A stretch of 64,000 bases of DNA from Mucisphaera sp965279675 (GCF_965279675.1 NZ_CBDIIJ010000002.1:2790001-2854000); one strand, 5' to 3'; shown: positions 24,512-33,269, counted from the first letter of the stretch. The notes: generated by a model not told the origin, from the sequence alone. Made by a program: numbers and translations.

Positions 24512-27196
24512 TTAAGAAAGAGCAGCCTGAGCCGCCGCCAGCCGGGCAATCGGCACACGGAACGGCGAGCAGCTCACATAATCCAGCCCCACCGTATGGC
24601 AGAAGCGGATTGACGCCGGATCCCCACCGTGCTCGCCGCAGATACCCAGCTTCAGGTCCTTCCGCACCGAACGCCCCTTGGTCACACCCGTCTCAACCAG
24701 CTGCCCGACACCCGTCGTGTCCAGACTCTGGAACGGGTCCTTCTCCAGAATCTCCTGTTGGATGTAGTGCGGCAGGAACGTATTCACATCGTCACGGCTG
24801 TAACCAAACGTCAGCTGCGTCAGGTCGTTCGTCCCGAAGCTGAAGAAGTCGGCCTGCTCCGCGATCTCATCAGCCGTCAATGCCGCACGCGGAATCTCAA
24901 TCATCGTCCCAATCAGGATGTCCAGCTTGCCCTTATGACCCTTGGCCTTCTTGACATCGGCAATCGTCTGCTCGGCCAGCTCACGAAGCATTTCAAGCTC
25001 CTTCGCCGTACCAACCAGCGGGATCATGATCTCAGGCTGGGCCTTCACCTTCTTCTTCGCACAGTTGATCGCAGCCTCGACGATCGCCGTCACCTGCATC
25101 ACCAGGATCTCGGGATACGTCACCGACAAACGACAGCCGCGGTGACCCAGCATCGGGTTCGCCTCATGCAGCTGCGAGACACGCTGCTTCACCTCAGTAG
25201 GCTTCACGCCCAGAAACTTCGCGAGCTCGCCCTGACTCTTCGCATCGTGAGGCAGGAACTCGTGCAGAGGCGGGTCAAGCAAACGAACCGTCACAGGCAG
25301 ACCCTTCATCGCCGTGAAGATGCCCTCGAAATCCTTCCGCTGATAAGGCAGCAGCTTCTTGAGAGCCGCCTCACGAGCCGACTTCGTGTGAGCAAGAATC
25401 ATCTCACGCATCGCCGTGATCCGCTCGCCCTCGAAGAACATGTGCTCCGTACGGCATAGACCGATGCCCTGGGCGCCAAAGTCACGGGCACGCTGTGCAT
25501 CAGCGGGCGTATCAGCATTGGTCCGGATCTTCAGCGTCCGATGCTTGTCAGCCCACTTCATCACCGTCGCAAAATCACCCGACAGCTTCGGCTCCTGCGT
25601 GGCAATCTCACCAGCGAACACCTCACCCGTCGAACCATCAATCGAGATCGTGTCCTTCACGCCGAACGTCTTGCCATTGATCGTGATCTTCTTACGCTTC
25701 TCATCGATCTGAACCTCACCCGCACCCGCCACGCAGCACTTGCCCCAGCCGCGAGCAACCACCGCCGCGTGCGAGGTCATGCCACCCGTCGAGGTCAGGA
25801 TGCCCGCCGCACTGTGCATGCCGTCCACATCCTCAGGGCTCGTCTCCTTACGAACGAGAATCACCATCTCGCCCTCGTGCGTCCGATCAACCGCCTCCTC
25901 AGCCGTGAACGCCAGCTTCCCAACCGAAGCACCAGGCGAGGCCGGCAGACCCGTCGTCAGCGCCGAAGCCTTCTTCTTAGCCGCAGGATCGAACGAAGGC
26001 AGCAGCAGCTGCGTCAGATCGTTCGCCGGAATACGCTTCACCGCCGTCTTCTCGGGGATCAGCTTCTCCTTGACCATGTCGCAGGCAATCTTCACCGCCG
26101 CCGCACCCGTACGCTTGCCGTTACGGGTCTGCAGCATGTACAGCTTGCCCTTCTCGATCGTGAACTCGATGTCCTGCATGTCCTTGTAATGCTTCTCAAG
26201 CTGATCCTTGATCTTCAGCAGCTGCTTGTGGATCGCCTTGTTCCACTTCGGCATCTCATCCACAGGCTGAGGCGTACGGATACCCGCCACCACGTCTTCG
26301 CCCTGGGCATTAATCAAAAACTCGCCGTAGAACTTGTTCTTGCCGGTCGACGGGTCACGCGTAAACGCCACGCCCGTCCCGCAGTCCTCACCCATGTTCC
26401 CGAAGGCCATCGCCTGCACGTTCACGGCAGTGCCCTTCAGACCCGAAATCTCATTGATCTGACGATAGCGAATCGCCCGGTGAGTCATCCAACTGCTGAA
26501 CACAGCCTCCACACCCTTCGCGAGCTGTTCATAAGGATCCTGAGGGAAGTCATGCCCCGTGTACTTCCGGTACACCTTCTTGTAAGCCTCAACCAGCTCA
26601 CCCATGCCCTCAGCGTCAAGGTCGGTGTCATTGTGAACACCATGCTTGGCCTTGATCCGATCGAACTCGGCTTCAAAGTGCTCGTGGTCCACACCCATCA
26701 CTACGTCACCAAACATGTTGATGAGCCGGCGATAAGCATCAAACGCAAAACGGGGCGAACCAGATGCATCCTGCAGACCATCCACCGCATCGTCATTCAG
26801 CCCGAGGTTCAGCACCGTGTCCATCATGCCCGGCATCGACACCGCCGCACCTGAACGCACCGAAACCAAAAGCGGGTTCTTCGAATCACCAAACTTCTTG
26901 CCCGTCTCCTTCTCCATCTGCTTCATCGCCGTCCGAACCTGATCCATCAGACCCGTCGGCAGCTTCTTGCCCTCAACGTAGTACTGGGCACAGGTGTCCG
27001 TCGTAATCGTGAAGCCGGGAGGCACCGGCAGCCCGATCGATGTCATGTCAGCAAGGTTCGCACCCTTGCCGCCGAGCAGCAGCTTCATCGTCGCATTGCC
27101 GTCGGTCTTGTTCTGTCCGAACGAGTAAACCATCTTGGCAGACTTACTGCCGCTCGAACGCTTCGTGCCGGAGGTCTTCTTGGTCTTCTTGGCCAT
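24512..27196 (-). CDS. ppdK: Pyruvate, phosphate dikinase
   Basis: Interconverts pyruvate + ATP + Pi with PEP + AMP + PPi, in gluconeogenesis or PPi-dependent glycolysis. It is 894 residues long, full length. An ATP-grasp domain comes first (GGKGANLADMTSIGLPVPPG near residue 42). The phosphohistidine domain has GGMTSHAAVVARGWGKCCVA near residues 470-490. The PEP-binding TIM barrel ends with the Cys motif LGICGEHGGDP. The N-terminus carries a Lys/Thr/Ser-rich extension of 20 residues (MAKKTKKTSGTKRSSGSKSA). The codon use is more even than in its neighbours, as expected for high expression. It is followed by its own terminator. Confidence 0.97.
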   Translation of the reverse strand: MAKKTKKTSGTKRSSGSKSAKMVYSFGQNKTDGNATMKLLLGGKGANLADMTSIGLPVPPGFTITTDTCAQYYVEGKKLPTGLMDQVRTAMKQMEKETGKKFGDSKNPLLVSVRSGAAVSMPGMMDTVLNLGLNDDAVDGLQDASGSPRFAFDAYRRLINMFGDVVMGVDHEHFEAEFDRIKAKHGVHNDTDLDAEGMGELVEAYKKVYRKYTGHDFPQDPYEQLAKGVEAVFSSWMTHRAIRYRQINEISGLKGTAVNVQAMAFGNMGEDCGTGVAFTRDPSTGKNKFYGEFLINAQGEDVVAGIRTPQPVDEMPKWNKAIHKQLLKIKDQLEKHYKDMQDIEFTIEKGKLYMLQTRNGKRTGAAAVKIACDMVKEKLIPEKTAVKRIPANDLTQLLLPSFDPAAKKKASALTTGLPASPGASVGKLAFTAEEAVDRTHEGEMVILVRKETSPEDVDGMHSAAGILTSTGGMTSHAAVVARGWGKCCVAGAGEVQIDEKRKKITINGKTFGVKDTISIDGSTGEVFAGEIATQEPKLSGDFATVMKWADKHRTLKIRTNADTPADAQRARDFGAQGIGLCRTEHMFFEGERITAMREMILAHTKSAREAALKKLLPYQRKDFEGIFTAMKGLPVTVRLLDPPLHEFLPHDAKSQGELAKFLGVKPTEVKQRVSQLHEANPMLGHRGCRLSVTYPEILVMQVTAIVEAAINCAKKKVKAQPEIMIPLVGTAKELEMLRELAEQTIADVKKAKGHKGKLDILIGTMIEIPRAALTADEIAEQADFFSFGTNDLTQLTFGYSRDDVNTFLPHYIQQEILEKDPFQSLDTTGVGQLVETGVTKGRSVRKDLKLGICGEHGGDPASIRFCHTVGLDYVSCSPFRVPIARLAAAQAALS

Positions 27197-27459
27197 GGTG
27201 ATGGCGATCCTTCCTCATCAATGAGGGCTGGGGGGAATAGGTCGCGGACAAGCCTCAAGAGACGCCATCCACGCCGTCAACGATGCCGTCGTCCGCAACC
27301 GGACGAGCTCAGCGAAGTAGCCTTGGGACCCGGCCGGGCGACAAACTCGCCGCAACCCGGGAGGGCAGGTACATGAACCGCAGCGGCCCAACAGCTTGCC
27401 GCGCTGCGTCAATCTGGAGAGTGTAGAAGATCACGCTCCCCCGTCAAAACCCAAACCAT

Positions 27460-28368
27460 TCACTCGCCCCGCGAACCAGCCGCCGCCAGTTCCACCCAAC
27501 CCCGATCGCGGTCGCCAGGGCCAATCACCAGCTCGATCCGATCCCGAGCCAGCCCCCGCATCTCCGCTGATATCCCATCCACCACCAGCAGCTTCTCACG
27601 GTAAACAAGCCGAAACATCGAATCCGTCATATAGACCAGCCCATCCACGGGGTCCAGAAGCCAGACCCCATGCTCCGTCACCCGCAGAAGCGTCACCATG
27701 TGATGCCGCGTCGGCTCGAACTGCAACGCCGTCATCGCCGGAAGCGGGGCCCACCGCAGATGCTCAACCGGCAACGCCACGACCAACACCTCCGCACGCC
27801 CCGCCAGCTTCTCCGTCATCCCCGCCGCCGCCCGAACCAGCGTCGCCCCACTCCCCGGCCGCGTCCGCGTCAACGCCGCCATCTCCGCCTCCGACGACTC
27901 AACCCCCAACAGCCGTAGCGTCGTCGTACACGCCGCCGGCACGCACGAATAATCATGTGTCTGCATCACCACAGGCGACCGCCCCGCCCCACCAAAGGCA
28001 TGCTCAGGCGTGCTCTGAAGCATCCACCAGCCCCCGTGAAACAGATACACAATCCCCAGTAAACCCGCCGACGCCGTCACACCCCCCTGCCGCCATCCCC
28101 GAGACCGCGCATAAGCCGCTCCCACCAGCAACATAAAAACCGGAACACTGCCCACACCCTCCAGATAAACCAGCAGCCCCACAGGAATCGCCTGAAGCGA
28201 CACATGCGGGTTGTGCATCAGCCAACCCCACACACCCAGCAACCCCAGCGACACCAGCATCACCACCTCAGACACCGCCGGCCGACGACGCCCCACCCAC
28301 AACCCCACCCACCAGCCAGCCACAGAAATCAGCAGCAACCACACAAACCAGACGATGCTGCCATCCAT
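27460..28368 (-). CDS. Membrane-anchored C39-like cysteine peptidase
   Basis: A 302-residue protein with about four N-terminal membrane helices (VWFVWLLLISVAGWWVGLWV, VVMLVSLGLLGVWGWLM, VPVFMLLVGAAYA, GLLGIVYLFHGGWWML) and then a peptidase C39-like domain. The catalytic Cys is in QTHDYSCVPAACTTTLRLLG near residue 140, the His in TRHHMVTLLRVTEHG, and the Asp in VWLLDPVDGLVYM. C39 peptidases usually cut double-glycine leaders of exported peptides within ABC transporters. Here no ATPase domain or ABC gene is present, so the substrate is unknown. It is transcribed alone, downstream of ppdK's leader region. Confidence 0.82.
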   Translation of the reverse strand: MDGSIVWFVWLLLISVAGWWVGLWVGRRRPAVSEVVMLVSLGLLGVWGWLMHNPHVSLQAIPVGLLVYLEGVGSVPVFMLLVGAAYARSRGWRQGGVTASAGLLGIVYLFHGGWWMLQSTPEHAFGGAGRSPVVMQTHDYSCVPAACTTTLRLLGVESSEAEMAALTRTRPGSGATLVRAAAGMTEKLAGRAEVLVVALPVEHLRWAPLPAMTALQFEPTRHHMVTLLRVTEHGVWLLDPVDGLVYMTDSMFRLVYREKLLVVDGISAEMRGLARDRIELVIGPGDRDRGWVELAAAGSRGE

Positions 28369-28550
28369 CGCGAGCCTCCAAACCAGGCCACGCGAAGTTC
28401 CAAAAATGGCGGCCCATCCGTAAGGCCTTCGACCAGATCACCCCCCCACTTGCCCCACAACAACGTCCAACCCACGGTTACAAAACAGAATCACAGGCCG
28501 GACCACCCCCAGAAGCCAACCCACATAACCAACACGCACCCCACCCCTTT

Positions 28551-28572
28551 CACGAGCCCTGGGTGCACCCCG
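28551..28572 (-). repeat. REP-like element, family 1, degenerate copy E
   Basis: Starts CACGAGCCC on the + strand like copy A and has a weak palindrome (GGGTGCACCC). The rest of the consensus is lost. It lies between the C39-like peptidase and thioesterase genes. Confidence 0.45.
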
Positions 28573-28597
28573 CAATAGACGAATACCTCTCAGAAAA

Positions 28598-29017
28598 TCA
28601 CTTCCGGGGGCTCGGCGGGAGCAACACCTCGGGCACCGGCCGCAACTTCCCCTCCCGATCCACGCACGCCAACGTCGTCTCCGCCTTCGCCAGCACCTCG
28701 CCCCCACGCCGCACCTCGTAGCTGTGCTCTAGCTTCACCCCCGCCGAAGGCTCCAGCCGCACCGCGATCGCCAGTTCATCGTCATACCGCGCCGGCTTCC
28801 GGTACCGCAGGTTCATCCGCGCCACCACAAACAGCACCCCCGAATCCTCCAATTCCCGGTAAGCCCCGCCCTGCTCACGCAGCAACTCCGTCCGCGCGAT
28901 CTCAAGCCACACCGGATAAGAAGCGTGATGCGCCACCCCCATCGGATCGCACTCGTTGTAGCGCACCCGCAGCTTCACCACCGTCCCCACAAAACCGTTC
29001 GCATCCGAATCAGCCAA
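28598..29017 (-). CDS. Acyl-CoA thioesterase, YbgC/4-hydroxybenzoyl-CoA type
   Basis: A 139-residue hotdog-fold thioesterase. The active-site block is RVRYNECDPMGVAHHASYPV, with the conserved Asp and the following helix WLEIARTELLREQG. The rest follows the family pattern (YRKPARYDDELAIAVRLEPS). The start is a TTG at 29017, chosen because AGGAGG lies eight bases upstream (29027-29032) and no in-frame ATG fits. The start overlaps the end of the upstream metallo-hydrolase gene by eight bases, so they form an operon. The exact acyl substrate cannot be read from the sequence. Confidence 0.9.
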   Translation of the reverse strand: MADSDANGFVGTVVKLRVRYNECDPMGVAHHASYPVWLEIARTELLREQGGAYRELEDSGVLFVVARMNLRYRKPARYDDELAIAVRLEPSAGVKLEHSYEVRRGGEVLAKAETTLACVDREGKLRPVPEVLLPPSPRK

Positions 29018-29672
29018 AGCTCAAGCCTCCTGCACCAGCCCCCACGTAAGGATTCGTTGCCCGCTCCTGCCGGATCGTCGAATCAGGCCCATGCCCCGGG
29101 AAGATCCGCGTCGCGTCCGGCAGCGTCAGCAGCCGCTCCGCAATCTTCTTCAGCAGCAGTTCCCCGTCCGAGGTCGGAAAATCATGCCGCCCGATCGACC
29201 CCGCAAACAGCGCATCCCCCACGATCGCGATCTCCGACGCCGACTGATACAGCGCCACCCCGCCCGGCGAGTGACCCGGCACGTGCCGCACCTCAAACGC
29301 CAACCCAGCCTCACCTCCAAGCGTCAGCACCTGCCCATCCACCAGCGTCTCCTCCGCCGCCTCGCACACGATCTGCTCAGGCAGCGCCGCCGACAGATTC
29401 AACTCCGGCCGCCCCAGAAACGCCTGCTCCGCCTCATGGATCGCCACCGGCACCCCCGCAAACCGCTCCCTCGCCGCATTCAGCCCCGCAATATGGTCCA
29501 CATGGGCATGCGTCAGCACGATCTTCTCGAGCACCCACCCCTTCTCTTCCACCGCCTCGAACATCGGCTCCGGCTCAAAACCCACATCGATCATCCAGCA
29601 GGGGCTACCCTCACCGTCAAACTGGGCAAGCAGAAAGCAGTTCGTCTGCCACGCCCCCAGCACAAAAGGCAT
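29010..29672 (-). CDS. Metallo-beta-lactamase-fold hydrolase (glyoxalase II-like)
   Basis: A 220-residue MBL-fold enzyme. The zinc motif HxHxDH is THAHVDHIAG near residue 60. Further ligands are the His in VRHVPGHSPGG, the Asp in IVGDALFAGSIGR and the final His in IFPGHGPDS. Small single-domain members are often glyoxalase II-like or persulfide-type hydrolases. The start is uncertain. ATG 29672 (MPFVLGAWQTNCF) matches the usual beginning of the family; 29735 and 29729 are in-frame alternatives but encode low-complexity sequence over phased A-tracts. It overlaps the thioesterase start. It is divergent from nuoB. Confidence 0.88.
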   Translation of the reverse strand: MPFVLGAWQTNCFLLAQFDGEGSPCWMIDVGFEPEPMFEAVEEKGWVLEKIVLTHAHVDHIAGLNAARERFAGVPVAIHEAEQAFLGRPELNLSAALPEQIVCEAAEETLVDGQVLTLGGEAGLAFEVRHVPGHSPGGVALYQSASEIAIVGDALFAGSIGRHDFPTSDGELLLKKIAERLLTLPDATRIFPGHGPDSTIRQERATNPYVGAGAGGLSFG

Positions 29673-29708
29673 CAGGACAGGCGGTTTAACCGGGGGGTTG
29701 GAAGCCGA

Positions 29709-29764
29709 TTTTGATCCGTTTTCGCTCATTTTCATCCATTTCAGGCCGGTTTTGACCCATTTTT
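29709..29764. promoter_or_regulatory. Phased A/T-tracts: probable intrinsically bent DNA
   Basis: Runs of three to five T on the + strand begin at 29709, 29719, 29729, 29739, 29750 and 29760, one per helical turn. Such phasing bends DNA. It lies just upstream of the favoured start of the MBL-fold gene and within the region between it and nuoB. Confidence 0.6.
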
Positions 29765-29968
29765 GACCACGCTTCGCGCACAATCCGTCACGGCGACGGC
29801 GCACAACACGGTCAGCTCTCTGGCCACCCGCCACCCGGCCCTTTCGCGCACAGCGGCGACACCTATCATTCCGATAGAGTGTAAAGAACAACACCCCGCG
29901 ACGTGGGCCCAGCCCCATGCCCCGCCTAGGGTTATCACGACACAACAACCGACTGCTTGGAGCCATCC

Positions 29969-30571
29969 ATGGGACTCGAATCCGCCCTGCCAGCCGACAC
30001 CTTTCTGACCACCCAACTCCAGAAAGTCATCAACTGGTCACGCCGCAGCTCCGTCTGGCCCATGCCCTTCGCCACCGCCTGCTGCGGAATCGAGCTCATG
30101 GCCGCCGCCTCCAGCCGCTACGACCTCGCCCGCTTCGGTGCCGAGGTGATGCGCTTCAGCCCCCGCCAGGCCGACCTCATGCTGGTCGCCGGCCGCGTCC
30201 CTGTGAAAATCCTCCCCGTCCTCCAACGCATCTACCAGCAGATGTGCGAGCCCAAGTGGGTCATCTCCATGGGCGCGTGCGCATCCACCGGCGGCATCTT
30301 CGACACCTACGCCGTCGTCCAGGGCATCGATCAATACATCCCCGTCGACGTGTACGTCCCCGGCTGCCCACCCCGCCCCGAAACCCTCATCGAGGGCATC
30401 ATGGCCATCCAGCGCATCATCGACAACGACGAAATCCCCCGCGACAAAGACGGCAACCGACTCCCCCTCAACATCGCCATCCAACCCACCCACGAAGTCC
30501 GCCCCCAACCCGTCCGCATGACCGTCGCTGGCGAAGACCCCGCCGAAAAACACGAACCCGCGCACGTCTGA
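29969..30571 (+). CDS. nuoB: NADH-quinone oxidoreductase subunit B
   Basis: Subunit of respiratory complex I that holds the terminal [4Fe-4S] cluster N2. The 200-residue protein has the cluster cysteines in PFATACCGIELMAA, MGACASTGG and YVPGCPPRPETLIEGIM. The start is ATG 29969. It has a longer C-terminal tail after residue 165 than most NuoB (DKDGNRLPLNIAIQPTHEVR). No other nuo gene is near, which is unusual because nuoABC are normally adjacent. It is the last strongly C-rich gene before the compositional switch. Confidence 0.95.
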   Translation: MGLESALPADTFLTTQLQKVINWSRRSSVWPMPFATACCGIELMAAASSRYDLARFGAEVMRFSPRQADLMLVAGRVPVKILPVLQRIYQQMCEPKWVISMGACASTGGIFDTYAVVQGIDQYIPVDVYVPGCPPRPETLIEGIMAIQRIIDNDEIPRDKDGNRLPLNIAIQPTHEVRPQPVRMTVAGEDPAEKHEPAHV

Positions 30572-30903
30572 ACCGCCGAGACAAATCGCATTTTTAATCA
30601 CTTGTTTTCGGCCGCGAGGGGATATGAGACCATGCGCGTAAAGCACCCCGCGGGGGCTGGTGGTCGGAACTAGCTTGACCACTCGGCCCGCCGCGGGGCG
30701 TGGGAGAAGAGAGCTGGGTTGTGACGCCTCGGTTTTCTGGGGCCAGCGACAAGGAGCGTATGGCCTAAGGCGTGTGTCATGGCGGCGGTTGCTTTCGGGT
30801 GTGTACCGCCTTGCTTAATCTACCTTTCAGGGGGTTGGGTGTTTCTACTACTCTTACGCTTCGGGGGATGTTTTTGTTCCCTTTTTTCGCTGGTTTGGCT
30901 GGT
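30572..30903. other. 332-bp intergenic region at the strand-composition switch; candidate origin region
   Basis: No gene. The + strand is C-rich up to nuoB and G-rich from here on. The region opens with an AT-rich patch (30578-30610, containing ATTTTTAATCAC). It contains a strong hairpin (30646-30698) and later T-rich runs near 30870-30890. I looked for clustered DnaA boxes (TTATNCACA) and saw none that match closely. Origin function is an inference from skew only. Confidence 0.4.
30646..30698 (+). repeat. Strong long hairpin in the nuoB-lacI gap
   Basis: CCCCGCG (30646-30652) pairs with CGCGGGG (30692-30698). The inner GGGCTGGTGGTC pairs with GACCACTCGGCCC, with a one-base bulge and two G-U pairs. 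The loop is 30666-30676. No T-run follows, so it is an RNA element or a cruciform-prone site rather than a simple terminator. Confidence 0.6.
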
Positions 30904-31953
30904 TTAACTCGACTCGCGGACGACCAGCCGGGGTTCAACACGGATGATCTCCGGGGCGCTGTCCTTTGTGGATGGCGTGGCCTGGGTCTCGATGTCGGTG
31001 ATCAGGCGGTCGACGGCGATCAGGCCCTGGCGTCGTTGCTGGGGATCGATGGTCGTCAGGGCCGGGTGGCCGAGTTCGCTCATCGGGAGATTGCCGTAGC
31101 CGACGATGGCGATGTCCTCGGGGATGGCGTCGCCGTCGCGTCGCAATTCAGCAATGAGCCGTACGGCCCAGCGGTCGTCGGGGGCGAGGATCGCGTCGCA
31201 CCGGGCTTCGACGACGAGCCGTTGGATGACGGCGTGGACCGCTGACGAGGTCGGGTAGTCGTGCTGGCGGTCGAGGTTGAAGGTGAGCCCTTCGGTGTGG
31301 ACCCAGCCGAGCTGCTCGCTGGCGATCTCGACGCCTCGTTGGCGCTCGACGTTGGTGTTGGACAGCTGGGCTTCGACCTGCTGGTTCGGGATCTGGTTCT
31401 GCAGAAGGCCGATCCGGCGCTTGCCGCGTTCGGCGAGGTGATGGACGGCGAGCCGGGTGGCTTCCTGATGGTCCGGGAGGATGGCGACGCCTAGCGCTGT
31501 CGGATGGCCGACGGTGACGACCTGTCGGAACTGGCCGAGTGCCGGGCGGTCGGCCGGGTCGGCGAGATTCGAGATGGGCATCAGATCAATGACGCCGTCG
31601 AGGTCGTAGGCCTCGAGTTGGGAGAGGACGTTGCCTCGGGCATCCGGGCTGCCGGGGACGGCGGTGACGACGGCCTGGTAGCCGCGGAGCCTGGTGGCTG
31701 TGAGGGCGGCCTGGAGGAGTGGGGCGTCGTCGGCGAGGGTCTGGCCGGAGGTCAGGAGCCCGATGAGCCTGGTGGACTTGCCGGCGAGCCGGCGGGCGGC
31801 CAGGTTGGGGTGGTAGTCGAGATCGCGGATTGCTTTGGAGATACGAGCGCGTCTTTCGGCGGAAACGAGGTGGAGGTTCTTCTGGTTGAGGACGAAGGAA
31901 ACTTGCGTCTTGGAGACGCCTGCGTGTCGAGCGACATCGGCGAGCTTGACCAT
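30904..31953 (-). CDS. LacI-family transcriptional regulator
   Basis: A 349-residue regulator. The N-terminal HTH is VKLADVARHAGVSKTQVSFV LNQKN (residues 2-26), followed by the hinge helix HPNLAARRLAGKSTRLIGLL. The periplasmic-binding-protein-like effector domain covers about residues 60-340 (sugar-type, LIGLLTSGQTLADDAPLLQA to TIDPQQRRQGLIAVDRLI). In planctomycetes such regulators often control sugar or polysaccharide use, but the effector is not predictable. No sugar genes are adjacent. A palindrome of LacI-family type lies 180 bp upstream (32134-32148), so autoregulation is possible. Confidence 0.93.
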   Translation of the reverse strand: MVKLADVARHAGVSKTQVSFVLNQKNLHLVSAERRARISKAIRDLDYHPNLAARRLAGKSTRLIGLLTSGQTLADDAPLLQAALTATRLRGYQAVVTAVPGSPDARGNVLSQLEAYDLDGVIDLMPISNLADPADRPALGQFRQVVTVGHPTALGVAILPDHQEATRLAVHHLAERGKRRIGLLQNQIPNQQVEAQLSNTNVERQRGVEIASEQLGWVHTEGLTFNLDRQHDYPTSSAVHAVIQRLVVEARCDAILAPDDRWAVRLIAELRRDGDAIPEDIAIVGYGNLPMSELGHPALTTIDPQQRRQGLIAVDRLITDIETQATPSTKDSAPEIIRVEPRLVVRESS

Positions 31954-32133
31954 GATGAATCGCCTTTCCGGCCCGCGTTCGAGTCAGACATCGTGAGGGG
32001 AGGTGCGGGCCTCTACAGACGGTACGTCCGGCGGAGTCGTTTTATGCCAAAAATCTGGTCTTGATGCGCATATTATGTGGATTTCCCCTATTGTTGATTG
32101 ATATTACATAACCATCTTCTTTGCAGGGGCTTA

Positions 32134-32148
32134 TGTAAACGATTACCA
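32134..32148. promoter_or_regulatory. LacI-family operator-like palindrome
   Basis: TGTAAACGATTACCA follows the family pattern TGNAANCGNTTNC with the central CG. It lies in the AT-rich gap upstream of the lacI-type gene. Confidence 0.55.
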
Positions 32149-32233
32149 CATTTATTGAGTGAATAAATGGTGCCGCGGGTACCCGCCTGCATGTATGCGT
32201 CTCACCTTCACAGACCAGGCGTTGCGGAGGTGA

Positions 32234-33139
32234 TCACGGCCTTCGGGTTGGCTGCTTGCCGAGTCGGCATGCGTGGGTGTGGTTTTGCTGCAACTCGCGA
32301 CGCTGCTGCATGTAGACCCAGTCTGCCAAGCACTCTTCGAGTCCCCGGTCGATTGCCTCAGAGGCGTTAGGGAGAAAGGCGCACCCGAGGCGGAGGATCC
32401 GATTAGACCAAGGCTTCAACCAGTTCACTCTGCTTATCTGAGCCAATTGCCGCGGTACTGAAGGTAATTGGTACCTAATGAGAAGCAGGCTATTGACCTT
32501 CAGTGTTTCAACGGCTGGCCGTCGCACTGCTATGCCGATACCGTTGACGCTGAGATCGACGATGAGCCCCTTCAGATAGTGATTCCGAACCGGCTGAGGC
32601 AGCCAGTTTTCTGACCATGGGTGGCCTCTAAAGAGTTGATGCACCGCCTCGTGGCCCTCGCATGCGTGCTTTAGCATCCAGGTTTCAACTCTGAGGCGAG
32701 CTTCGGGGAATACAGGTACCCGGTACGCTCGACGGCGCTGACCCGAGCGAATATCAGAGGGGTTAGAGACGTGCAGCAGGTTCTCGCAGCGGTCTGCATC
32801 TCCGGCATTCTTCTGCACAACGCATGAAAAAGAGGTTCTTCGGCCGTCAACGGTCAGCCCATACAGACGACGTCCGGCGTGGAAACAGTACGCAGCTCGC
32901 TCACATACCGGGAGCGTGAGTATCAGCTGGTCGTCAGTCAACTCAACGACACGCGTCGAGCATTGGCATCGCTTGGTGCGACCACTTTTCTCGACTTGTA
33001 CCAGGTCATCTGGGAAAACGGAGTCAAGCGACGGATCGAACAGTGAGAGCTGCAGGCAATCGCCGTGCTGCAATTCGAGCCGCGGTGGTGGTACCGCGGC
33101 TGCTTCGTGTGATGGTGGTATGCGATCTCTCTGTGCCAT
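32234..33139 (-). CDS. PilZ-domain protein (predicted c-di-GMP binding)
   Basis: A 301-residue protein. The first 125 residues resemble a YcgR-N-like beta domain (LQLSLFDPSLDSVFPDDLVQ, GRRTSFSCVVQ). The C-terminal PilZ domain has the signature RRRAYRVPV (RxxxR) near residue 136 and DLSVNGIGIAV (D/NxSxxG) near residue 197. C-di-GMP binding would regulate motility or matrix traits; no flagellar gene is near. A 60-residue insertion with Trp/His (HEAVHQLFRGHPWSENW) lies between the two motifs, longer than in YcgR. GC is lower than the neighbours. Confidence 0.82.
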   Translation of the reverse strand: MAQRDRIPPSHEAAAVPPPRLELQHGDCLQLSLFDPSLDSVFPDDLVQVEKSGRTKRCQCSTRVVELTDDQLILTLPVCERAAYCFHAGRRLYGLTVDGRRTSFSCVVQKNAGDADRCENLLHVSNPSDIRSGQRRRAYRVPVFPEARLRVETWMLKHACEGHEAVHQLFRGHPWSENWLPQPVRNHYLKGLIVDLSVNGIGIAVRRPAVETLKVNSLLLIRYQLPSVPRQLAQISRVNWLKPWSNRILRLGCAFLPNASEAIDRGLEECLADWVYMQQRRELQQNHTHACRLGKQPTRRP

Positions 33140-33269
33140 TCGTCCGCCTTAGGCTGACACACTTATCGACCTGCACCACAGCTTCAGGTATGCTACAAAC
33201 CCCTAAATGAAGCTAGCGGCAGTTTGCCTGCCTGATAGGCTAGCCGAGCAACCTGTGCTGATGAGGGGG

